This document shows, piece after piece, positions 42,222 to 50,122 of a stretch of 64,000 nt of DNA; the first letter of the stretch is position 1; the number at the start of each line of letters is the position of its first letter. Position numbers and translations under genes: made by a program. A model generated the notes under the pieces. It searched no databases. It saw only the letters and a list, made by a program, of their open reading frames with translations, and had not been told where the DNA came from. This DNA comes from Scheffersomyces stipitis CBS 6054 (lineage: Eukaryota > Ascomycota > Pichiomycetes > Serinales > Debaryomycetaceae), in assembly GCF_000209165.1 (NCBI RefSeq), contig NC_009068.1, forward strand, positions 806,001 to 870,000, read 5' to 3'.

Positions 42222-42695
42222 ATGAACCAGCTTCCCGAAACAGAGATCGAGAAGATCGAATCACAAGACTTCTCTGAGCCTTCAGTCAGACAAAGAAGAG
42301 ATCCCATGGTTGTTATCTTGAAAACCTTTCTACCAAAACCCAGTGAACCTGCAACACCTGAACAGAAAAGGCGTTCAAGGTGGGTATTAGCTATTTTATT
42401 CATTGTATCATTGGGCCCTTTCTGGTCTGAATTTCACTACACCTTTCACGATAAAGCTGATTTGTTCTTCAAGCTGAATGGTGTATCGCTAATTCGGTTT
42501 CTATCAAATATTTTCACCCTTTTGGCAGTCTATGTTGGTTTTATTGCAGTGACAAGATTAGCAGCGAGAGTGCCTGTGAGTGCTGAGTTGTTCAAAGTAT
42601 TGTCTTTCATGACGGCGAATGCGTTGTTGTGCACATTTCTAAGCAGTTGCTTGCCAGAAGAGTTTGAGTATATGAATGAAGCAAAATCATCCTAG
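42222..42695 (+). CDS. Small multi-pass membrane protein, unknown
   Basis: This 157-residue protein is not recognised. The N-terminal 50 residues are polar, with a basic RQRRDP patch and a KRRSR stretch just before the first membrane segment. Three hydrophobic segments follow: about 54-70 (WVLAILFIVSLGPFW), 88-110 (LIRFLSNIFTLLAVYVGFIAV) and 122-141 (LFKVLSFMTANALLCTFL). The tail is short and acidic. There is no cleavable signal peptide. The positive patch before segment 1 suggests a cytosolic N-terminus. The ATG at 42222 is in a good context (CAGAATGA). One CTG codon falls at FFK-x-NGV. Confidence 0.65.
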   Translation: MNQLPETEIEKIESQDFSEPSVRQRRDPMVVILKTFLPKPSEPATPEQKRRSRWVLAILFIVSLGPFWSEFHYTFHDKADLFFKLNGVSLIRFLSNIFTLLAVYVGFIAVTRLAARVPVSAELFKVLSFMTANALLCTFLSSCLPEEFEYMNEAKSS

Positions 42696-43355
42696 ACGTA
42701 CCACTTTATCTCTTTCAGTTGTTTATGATTATACGAATATATATGTTTAATGTACAATAATACCTCAGCGGCGTTCAGGAAACTGACTCCAGAATTGACA
42801 AGCTCGTCTTTCATTCCTCCTCTTAGGCTAATCCACTGTTCTGGGGTCAAATCTCTGTATATCTTCAGATACTCAGGGATTACGTCATCACTGATTCAGC
42901 TTTTCATACTATAATTCTTAATCTATTCAGTTATCTACAAAAGTTGAATATTCAGAGTCCATCAGCAAATTCTTCAAGATTCTTGTAATTGCAAGTGTAG
43001 ATTGTCGCTATAGTTCAACTATGTAACATCTTGCATTCTGGAAATAGCAAGATCACCAATTCTGAATCCAGTTGCTAAATCACACCCACCAACAATTACT
43101 AACATTTGCGAATTACTATTCGCAGATATCGCTAAAGAAACCACTGATCTCCTAATCAAATCGTATCGACATATCCATGAACTGCATAAATTTGTCAGCG
43201 TGGAGGAAATCTCCGAGAGTCAGAGTCAGAATTGGAGGTTTTCACGTGACTGAACTCTGTGCGATTACTAAATCTGGCTGGGTTCCTGTTCCAACATTAT
43301 CCAAAATCTGGCTATAAGAAGCCTACGATCTACGGAAGACCTGTGTTTCCTTATT
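42696..43355. other. Intergenic region upstream of MMF1
   Basis: AT-rich DNA of 660 bp without a credible ORF. A TCACGTGA box lies 108 bp upstream of the MMF1 ATG (43242-43249). Confidence 0.55.
43243..43248. promoter_or_regulatory. CACGTG box upstream of MMF1
   Basis: CACGTG in the full context TTCACGTGAC lies 108 bp upstream of the MMF1 start, a typical activator distance. Confidence 0.45.
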
Positions 43356-43986
43356 ATGTTTTCCAGTACATTTCGTGGATTGAGAACAATTGCTGCAACT
43401 TCCAAGAGAATGACTTCCTCCATCACTCCAGTAAGTAACAACTAGCCCAGTGGTGATTGTGGGATGTTTGAATCTGCTCATCGTCAGATTCTCATAATCC
43501 CATGTAGAACATGTCCAATACTAACATCGATTCCAGGTTAAGACTGCTGCCGCTCCTCCTCCAGCCGCATCCTACTCGCAGGCTATCAAGGTCAATGGTA
43601 AGTAACCAATTGATACCACTATGTCTATATAATTAAGTCTTTATACTAACAACTTAGGCTTTATCTATGTATCAGGCCAGATTCCTTATACCCCACAAAA
43701 CCAGCCATTGCCAGGTAACCCTTCTATTCAAGAACAAGCTGAGCAAGTGATCCAAAATGTATCCAACATCTTGGAAGCCTCCAACTCCTCGTTGAAACAT
43801 GTCGTCAAGGCCAACATCTTCTTGACCGACATGAAGGCTCAATTCGGTGAATTCAACGCTGTCTATGGTAAGTACTTCAACAACCACAAGCCAGCCAGAT
43901 CTTGTGTCGCTGTCAAGGAATTGCCTTTGGGTGTTGCCTTGGAAATGGAAGTTGTTGCCATTGAAAAGGACGAGCCAAAGTTGTAG
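43356..43986 (+). CDS. MMF1: RidA/YjgF-family protein Mmf1/Hmf1 (two introns)
   Basis: RidA enzymes deaminate reactive 2-aminoacrylate and related enamines arising from threonine and serine metabolism; mitochondrial Mmf1 also supports isoleucine synthesis and mtDNA maintenance. The gene has three exons, 43356-43430, 43537-43597 and 43658-43986, giving 154 residues. Exon 1 encodes a basic, Ser-rich presequence (MFSSTFRGLRTIAATSKRM). The mature part starts near SSITPVKTAAAAPP and contains ASYSQAIKVNGFIYVSGQIP, NIFLTDMKAQFGEFN and KPARSCVAVKELPLG; the Arg in PARSC is the family's substrate-binding residue. An in-frame ATG at codon 19 fits the start of cytosolic Hmf1. The 43708-43986 part of the frame is only exon 3. 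Confidence 0.95.
43431..43536 (+). other. MMF1 intron 1
   Basis: This 106-nt phase-0 intron has a GTAAGT donor at 43431, a perfect TACTAAC branch point at 43519-43525 and an acceptor AG at 43535-43536, 11 nt past the branch-point box. Removal joins codon 25 (Pro) to Val-Lys-Thr. Confidence 0.93.
43598..43657 (+). other. MMF1 intron 2
   Basis: This 60-nt intron has a GTAAGT donor, TACTAAC at 43644-43650 and an AG at 43656-43657, just 7 nt past the box. It interrupts a Gly codon after its first base; splicing restores VNGFIYVSGQIP. Confidence 0.93.
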
Positions 43987-44264
43987 ACAAATTTGAAGTC
44001 TCAGTGACCATTCACCCTTACTCTCTGGTAGATTTATCAATATACACTATAAAATATGAAACAACAGTTGTAGAGTTTAATCGAAAATAAGTTCTTGCTG
44101 TATTGTTCAAAAAACGAATACTAATTTGGACAGACTACATTGTGGATTATATCTATAAGCCATACGTATTCGGGGCATCTTATAGTGGAGTACACAGTTG
44201 CTGATTCCTTATTATAAGGCAATAGGACCTTCCGAACCATACAATAAAATAGGATGCCCTCGAG

Positions 44265-44270
44265 CACGTG
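44265..44270. promoter_or_regulatory. Cbf1-type CACGTG in RPL34 promoter
   Basis: CACGTGA sits 15 bp upstream of the Tbf1-type palindrome and about 240 bp upstream of the RPL34 ATG. Paired Cbf1 and Tbf1 sites are the reported design of C. albicans ribosomal-protein promoters. Confidence 0.65.
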
Positions 44271-44285
44271 ATTATTCACCTTTAG

Positions 44286-44299
44286 AGGGCTCCAGCCCT
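44286..44299. promoter_or_regulatory. Tbf1-type palindrome AGGGCTCCAGCCCT
   Basis: The two 6-bp arms AGGGCT and AGCCCT are perfectly inverted around CC. This matches the palindromic Tbf1 motif (AGGGCTATAGCCCT type) that drives ribosomal-protein genes in C. albicans. It is 210-223 bp upstream of the RPL34 start. Confidence 0.75.
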
Positions 44300-44508
44300 A
44301 GTCGCACTTGTCCAATCCGTACTCATCAGCTAGTCACGGGATCTGTTTATGTGCACACGTCCACATAGTGAGTGAAAATTTTCTTACTCTCTACTGTGCG
44401 GCCTGTAGCAGAGCCAGGGAAAATTGTTTCAATGTATTTATCCAAATTTCACTAGTTTAACATACCTTCTTTTGAATCTTAGATAGTATAGCATAAGTAT
44501 CTTCAACA

Positions 44509-45326
44509 ATGGCTCAACGTGTTACCTACAGAAGAAGAAATCCATGTATGTTTCTGCGGATCTACTCATATGATGAACTAGTCCTGATAGAATGAATGAC
44601 AAATGTAGATTATCAAATTGTCAAGGCTTCGAGAAAGTGAAAAATTGATTTCCTGTCACCAAAAAGACTACATTACATACTTCAAAAGTGAAGAACCTCA
44701 TCCAGCATGTTCCAGCACCTTGGTTCTAACGATGTAAACTAGCAACAGCTTCGTGCCTTGTTCATTATACACCGAAGAAATTGTCAAAGTATCCATAGAT
44801 ATTGCCCAAGACCATGTAATCATAAACGATGAGATGAATGAAAAACTTTTCCCTAACGTCTCAGTTGCAATTGTCATCATAGTACTACCAATAAAAATAA
44901 TAATATCGAATCAAACCAGTTCATTCCGATTTTGTCATACTAGTTCATTCATAAGCACAATATGAAACCTTTCAATATACTAACATATATTTAGACAACA
45001 CCAGATCTAACAAGATCAAGGTCGTCAAGACCCCAGGTGGTAAGTTGGTTGCCCAACACGTCAAGAAGGCTGCTTCCAGAGTCAAGTGTGGTGACTGTGG
45101 TATCGCTTTGGCTGGTATCTCCACCTTGAGACCAAGAGAATACGCTCAAGTCTCCAAGACCCACAAGACCGTCCAAAGAGCTTACGGTGGTTCCAGATGT
45201 GCCAACTGTGTTAAGGAAAGAATTGTCAGAGCTTTCTTAATCGAAGAACAAAAGATCGTCAAGAGAGTCCTCAAGGAACAACAAGAAAAGGAAAAGAAGA
45301 CCACCAAGAAGGTTTCTAAGAAGTAA
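44509..45326 (+). CDS. RPL34: 60S ribosomal protein L34 (one intron)
   Basis: eL34 is a zinc-binding protein of the large ribosomal subunit. Exon 1 (44509-44545) encodes [12 protein letters not shown] plus the first base of a Tyr codon; exon 2 (44995-45326) supplies the rest, for 122 residues in total. Highly conserved segments are [32 protein letters not shown] and [16 protein letters not shown]. The zinc ligands are C44/C47 and C81/C84, and the tail is lysine-rich. Codon use is strongly biased (AAG, GTC, ACC, AGA), as expected for a highly expressed gene, and I see no CTG. The first-exon intron and the Tbf1/Cbf1 promoter are both typical of yeast ribosomal-protein genes. Confidence 0.97.
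44546..44994 (+). other. RPL34 intron
   Basis: This 449-nt intron has a GTATGT donor at 44546, TACTAAC at 44978-44984 and an acceptor AG at 44993-44994, 10 nt past the box. It carries a chance 70-codon frame. I looked for an intronic box C/D snoRNA and found only a lone ATGATGA with a CTGA too close to it. Confidence 0.95.
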
Positions 45327-46598
45327 GCTAATCACTTCATAAAAGATTTCAAATTGTAAATTTAGTCTTTGGTTTAATGGTATCTTCTATGTAAATTCTT
45401 TTCATTTAATACACAAATACGTCAATAAGTCACATGTAGATATTGTCAGGCATTTGGCAGAAACCATTTTTGTAGGTCCTCGTCATCTTGGAGTTATCCT
45501 TAAATAGATAGAGAAACATGTTTGTGGTGAACAGTTCGATATGTACTGAGGATTTTGTATTTGTAAGAAATAGTTTTGCCAGATTTTCGCAGCTAAACAA
45601 TAAATATATTCACCTCAACATTCTTCACTGAATACCACGAAGTTGAAAGAATGGTAGATATACGGACCATGGCCACGATTCTTCCTACAGAGTAGTCAAT
45701 TTCCATTAAACTATTGCTAATTCAGGAGTTCCTGAGATATCTCCAAGTCCTATACAAAAAGAGTAGCAGCTTTGACGGAAACAGCTATGGTATAGACATT
45801 ATATTGAAGCTACTTAGCAATATACCAATTGTCAGCTTTCACCTTTGAGAACCAATTAGTTTATGCTTATCTCAGCAACTACAATGGGAATCTCATCAGG
45901 TCTATCTTTTGAGTTTATTCTACTCTACACTAAGCTACAAGAAACGTACACGAAGGAGCCAGTTGCACAGAGACAGATCAGTTACAAGTCTAAATATACA
46001 GTATCTATAGCTCCATACGGTTTCACATTTGCATGGCTAAAGGCTCTGCTCTCCAGGTTCCTGCCCGGAAGTGTCACCCGATGGCTCGGGATCTGGATTC
46101 CGCAGGATCTCTTGTGAGCCTTACAATTTCCACTTAGTTTTGTGTGGCCAGACGAGCAGGCTTTCTATACGAGGAAATGTATACATGAGGCTCGCAATAA
46201 GCTGAGCTATTCAAGTGATACCAGAAAACATCCTGGGCCACCCTTTTCGTATGGTATTCTCGTGATAGTAGCTTTCAGTTCAACTCCGGATATTCTCGAG
46301 AGAATTCCATGCTTATCAGCAGCGAACAATCTTTATCTGCAGTTTTTCAAACGGCCGCAAAATAGTAACTCTTATCTATGGGTCATCTCGATTTAGTCAC
46401 AGGAGGCTGGATGATCCAAAGGTAAATACCGCTATAAATAAGTGCTGTATGTCTAGTTATACTTTTTGTTTATTGCCGTCTTATTTATACATATACATTT
46501 CTAGACTGACGCAATTCTGCTATAGATTCTTATAGAACATTTAATTTATCTAATTACTTAATAACATATACATAGATCTCATAACAGCAACTTCAAAA
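45327..46598. other. 1.3 kb intergenic region after RPL34
   Basis: No gene is supported. Two 84-codon plus-strand frames (45863-46117 and 46142-46396) lack recognisable features. Sequence near 46500-46600 is AT-rich, as in a promoter of the small ORF that follows. Confidence 0.5.
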
Positions 46599-46805
46599 AT
46601 GGAAGCAACAAGATTAACGCATATACTCGACAATACTTACATTCCACCTCGCAAGATAGAGTCTGAGTTGACAGTTCCGCCTTATCACCCATGTTTAATA
46701 GTCCAAGACAAACAAACAGATACTACCAAATTGAAACCTTGCGGTTGTGCTGATAGCTATTGTGTCAAGAATGCACCTGACTGGATCCCAAGAGCAAAAC
46801 GTTAG
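46599..46805 (+). CDS. Small cysteine-containing ORF, 68 residues, possible gene
   Basis: This frame starts with an ATG in a favourable context (CAAAAATGG) and encodes a soluble 68-residue polypeptide. Its C-terminal part contains three clustered cysteines (KPCGCADSYCVKN) and it ends DWIPRAKR. A fourth cysteine lies at YHPCLIV. I do not recognise it. In its favour are the start context, balanced codon use with no CTG, and an AT-rich upstream region; against it is its length. It could bind metal or form disulfides, but that is speculation. Confidence 0.4.
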   Translation: MEATRLTHILDNTYIPPRKIESELTVPPYHPCLIVQDKQTDTTKLKPCGCADSYCVKNAPDWIPRAKR

Positions 46806-47128
46806 AGGAAACTTAAGAAAAGCCATCCAAAGCTAGTTATGAATGGTTCATTAACGTTGACATGTGGTATGAACATTTTGCATCCGCGTAGTCAACATTT
46901 CAATTCGTTAATCCTAAGTTGTACGATGAGTGCTCAAGTGTTTTCAGGTGCGTTTAATGGGTTGGGGGTATAAGGGTTGTTGTAGCTGCATACATATTAT
47001 GCTTACTTGATGTTATATAGATACATACACAAGCAGACATGCTTGTCTAATTGAGAATATTCCTAAGCGGTATGACAAGATCTATGCGTAGAATATCAAA
47101 TAAGGCCTATAAAGTCCAGCACAAAATA
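46806..47128. other. Short convergent intergenic region
   Basis: 323 bp between the small ORF and the 3' end of the RTA1-family gene; nothing recognisable. Confidence 0.5.
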
Positions 47129-48673
47129 TTATCGTGATGCAGTGTGAAAGTAGAACGAATCTTCGTCGCTCTCATTCAAAGTAGATGTATTCAGGCCCTC
47201 ATAACTAGACTGACTCATGCTCTTTACGTGCATGGTTTCTTTTGTGTAGGGGTTGAAAGCCATTGGTGGGTACTCAACAGCGCTGTCAAGGAATGGATTG
47301 TCCAGACTGACTTCGTAGTGAGTTTGCGTATACTCCTCGTATTCGGTGTCCGACCCTCTACTTGAACGCTTATTCTTCTTAGTGTGCCTCTTTCTGGAGA
47401 CAGCCTTCATCTTGTTGGATTCACAGTCTTCATGATCCAAGTCCCTTTCGTGTAAGATTGCTTTTAAAGAAAGGGATTCGTCATTACCAAAGACGAGCCC
47501 AGGATGAAAAGGAATAAAGAGTGCACAAGCGAGAAAGATCATAGCTGCATCAAGGCTAAGAACAAATGCCTCATGCGTAATCAAATACCCTCTCCAGCCT
47601 TCGGACAACTCGACTACTCTGTAAATGCACCGCACATAGACAAAGACCAAAGACAACAACATGACTAAAGGAAAATATTGAAACAACCTTTTGGAACGGA
47701 TATGCTTATACTTTGAATTGTATCGATAGTCCATCAGTTCCTTGATTTCCCTTCCCGTATGGGTATTGAACAAGAGTCGGAAAAGGACCAGGAAACTGAA
47801 GGGAGTATCACTATCTTCTCCAAAGTAGTTCCTCTTTATGAAGTCACAGTTGAGATAGAGGAAAAATGTCATTGACAACACCTGGAAAGCAATTCCCCCT
47901 ACCATAACATGTGTTCCCACAGCCGTTGGCCGGAATTGCTTGAGCATTATAGCTGCATAGGCACCACCTATTCCTTGGACGAATAAACTGGTAGTGTCAC
48001 AGAATATGAAGATATACGAGAACCACACTGGCTCCAAAACCGAAAACCGCCGCCCGTGCACTACAATGTGCAAGGCTAGAAGGTAGTAAATTCCTGCCAT
48101 GACAAATGCTGGTGCAATAGTGAGACAAATGATCTGGCATAGATACTTGCTCTGGTTGGTGGTATCCTGTGCAGCCAAGGTACGGGCGAGATATCCTATG
48201 AATTCCAAGAGAGTGGCAGAGGACATGCAGAAGCCAAAGTATTTGGCCTTTAACTTGAAGGACAAGACAATCTGGGTAATGAGTGCGATCCCGAAAAGGG
48301 CTGTGAAGAGTGCATTGGCTGGCACGTTAAGGTTCATGGCGTACAAGTTGCTCAGCCATTCCAACAGTTTCAAGTTTAATGTGGCATTGAACATGGCCGC
48401 GGTCACTTCGGGCAAGTCGGTGGCTCTGGTGGCTGTCGCTATATACTTCTCTCCAGCAACTATGGTCAAGGAAGCAGCTGCTCCTCTGTACTTCTTGGAG
48501 AGAAAGTAGAGGGAAATGCTATTGGTTTCAGTAGCTGCCGATTGGGCTACCTGAGAAATAGTCCGCAATAATGCAGGCAATGCTGTAGGGTCGATGCTGC
48601 TCAACGACGTCGAGGTGGGCACGGACTTGGGTGTCCATGATGTGATATACTGGTTGGCAAGACTTAAATCCAT
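47129..48673 (-). CDS. RTA1/Rsb1-family seven-transmembrane protein
   Basis: This 514-residue protein belongs to the fungal RTA1-like family (Rta1, Rsb1, Pug1, Ylr046c). Its members are plasma-membrane proteins with seven helices implicated in sphingoid-base export, azole or aminocholesterol tolerance and haem export. A polar N-terminus of about 110 residues with an NAT glycosylation site precedes helix 1 (NALFTALFGIALITQIVLSF). Family motifs include FLEFIGYL-type sequence (LLEFIGYLARTLA), the CLTIAPAFVMAGIYYLLALHIV helix, FCDTTSLFVQGIGGAY and the VYVRCIYRVVELSEGWRGYLITHEAF signature. The tail of about 110 residues is cytosolic and Ser/Lys-rich. Which family member it is cannot be decided by eye. 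The start is the ATG at 48673. Confidence 0.88.
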   Translation of the reverse strand: MDLSLANQYITSWTPKSVPTSTSLSSIDPTALPALLRTISQVAQSAATETNSISLYFLSKKYRGAAASLTIVAGEKYIATATRATDLPEVTAAMFNATLNLKLLEWLSNLYAMNLNVPANALFTALFGIALITQIVLSFKLKAKYFGFCMSSATLLEFIGYLARTLAAQDTTNQSKYLCQIICLTIAPAFVMAGIYYLLALHIVVHGRRFSVLEPVWFSYIFIFCDTTSLFVQGIGGAYAAIMLKQFRPTAVGTHVMVGGIAFQVLSMTFFLYLNCDFIKRNYFGEDSDTPFSFLVLFRLLFNTHTGREIKELMDYRYNSKYKHIRSKRLFQYFPLVMLLSLVFVYVRCIYRVVELSEGWRGYLITHEAFVLSLDAAMIFLACALFIPFHPGLVFGNDESLSLKAILHERDLDHEDCESNKMKAVSRKRHTKKNKRSSRGSDTEYEEYTQTHYEVSLDNPFLDSAVEYPPMAFNPYTKETMHVKSMSQSSYEGLNTSTLNESDEDSFYFHTASR

Positions 48674-50122
48674 GGTGGAGGGTTATGAGAACGGGTGCAA
48701 AAAATGTACGCAAAATTAGAGAGACTTCCGGACTAGAAAGGTGGAGGAACCCGTAGCGAGGAGATATCTACTATGGGACCACAAGAAACCGAGACAAATC
48801 AAAAGACGACGGAAGCGAAAGTAGGAAAGACGACACCACAGCTGGTCCAGTTATACAGAAGCAGCAGAAGACAATTCCAGGAATGTACAAATTGGAAGGG
48901 GAAGTGAGGTAATTATATAATGCGCTTCTCTCGTAAAACCACTATGTATGCAAGCAAAGTATGTGCCAAAGTCACAGACAAGGGATCCAGTCTTCTCCAC
49001 CAAATTTAGTATCCAGTACTGTGTGACAGTATTCCGTAAACCTAAATCTGGCCTTGCATCTGGATGCCCAATTGGTGAGAGGAGATCGTTCGTCGTCGTC
49101 TCACTAAAGCCACCACGATGGACTCGAAGATACCGAATAGGCGAAAACAGTTCCCTAGAATCAACTTCTTCTGAGACAACCAGTGGCTGATATGGTTGCA
49201 CTTGAACCATTACCGCAACAGGCAATCAGATTCCTCTCGAATTGACAGGTCCACGAACGTCTGTGTATTAACAGCCTGAGCCCTGTCTTGCTATGGACGA
49301 GAGCACAGCCGGAGCTACAGGGACTACACGGATTGGGTAAGTATTATAGTGGCTTAATACCCAGGATACCCTTTCCGGTAAACTTAGTGGGGTTGCCTAC
49401 AGGATTGTTCGAAAGATTTATGGACTATTAGTAGCAAAGATTTCAACTCAAATTGGTACGGAAGCATATGCTTCCGAACGGTACCGAAGAACACAATGTC
49501 CGAACATCTGATAACAACGAGAAAGAATATGCTAGTGAAAAAAATACAATTCATTCGCTACAGAGAAGATTGAACGCAGTGTGATTTTTGTGATTCGGTA
49601 GCGACAATCTCGTTGGGTGCGAAATCCATATTTCTACCGATCCCCATCCTTGCTCACACTAATTCTTGTCTAGTCATAGTCATTCTTCTGATTTCTTTAT
49701 TAACAGTGTTTTGCTTCTGTTATCTTGTCTAGACTAGTTCTTAATTAAGTCATGTGTTCATTTTTAGTCTCTTCCCCTCCGTTATAGTTTCCATGCGATA
49801 GTATCTACAACCGTAGTATCCTTGTAGCTTGGGTCTACCTAAGTATTTCCTGGTACAACCTATTCTATTCTACACCACATAGATTAGGAATAATCTATTT
49901 CACATTGCTATATTATAATGTTATTATTATTACTATCATTAATAATGTTACTGTATAACAGCACATACAAACGTTAATGCGAGAAACAGGAGCCAAGACG
50001 ACCATCCCTTTTGCCCAGAGTCTCGAATTATTCAGAATCGACCAGAGATTGTCCACTTTGGGCCGAGAAGTGTGATTGTAGCTATTGTCATCCTTTTGTT
50101 CATAGCAAATCCATCATGCCTA
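48674..50122. other. 1.4 kb upstream region of the RTA1-family gene
   Basis: Non-coding DNA between the RTA1-family promoter and the PCL gene's 3' end. It contains an 18-bp perfect palindrome (49459-49476). A possible GTAAGT donor at 49337 follows a 14-codon frame, but I find no good TACTAAC downstream. Confidence 0.55.
49459..49476. repeat. Perfect 18-bp palindrome CGGAAGCATATGCTTCCG
   Basis: Both 9-bp halves are exactly self-complementary without a spacer, and GGTAC sequences flank both sides. CGG and CCG ends in inverted orientation are the layout bound by Zn2Cys6 dimers. It lies about 790 bp upstream of the RTA1-family gene, a family often controlled by such factors. Confidence 0.6.

Larger units (their letters stand above)
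43987..44508. other. MMF1-RPL34 intergenic region
   Basis: 522 bp containing the RPL34 promoter, with a CACGTG box and a Tbf1-type palindrome described separately. No ORF. Confidence 0.6.

Noticed and set aside
44570..44660. Possible box C/D snoRNA in the RPL34 intron (ATGATGA at 44570).
   Set aside because: The nearest CTGA is only about 8 nt away and no second CTGA lies at a suitable distance, so the element cannot form a proper C/D pair.
45863..46396. Two consecutive 84-codon plus-strand frames after RPL34.
   Set aside because: Neither shows a domain, a signal sequence or a favourable context, and no splice signals connect them.
49292..49340. Short ATG frame ending at a GTAAGT, resembling a small first exon.
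   Set aside because: No TACTAAC branch point follows within a reasonable distance and the only joined product would be a meaningless peptide of about 35 residues.
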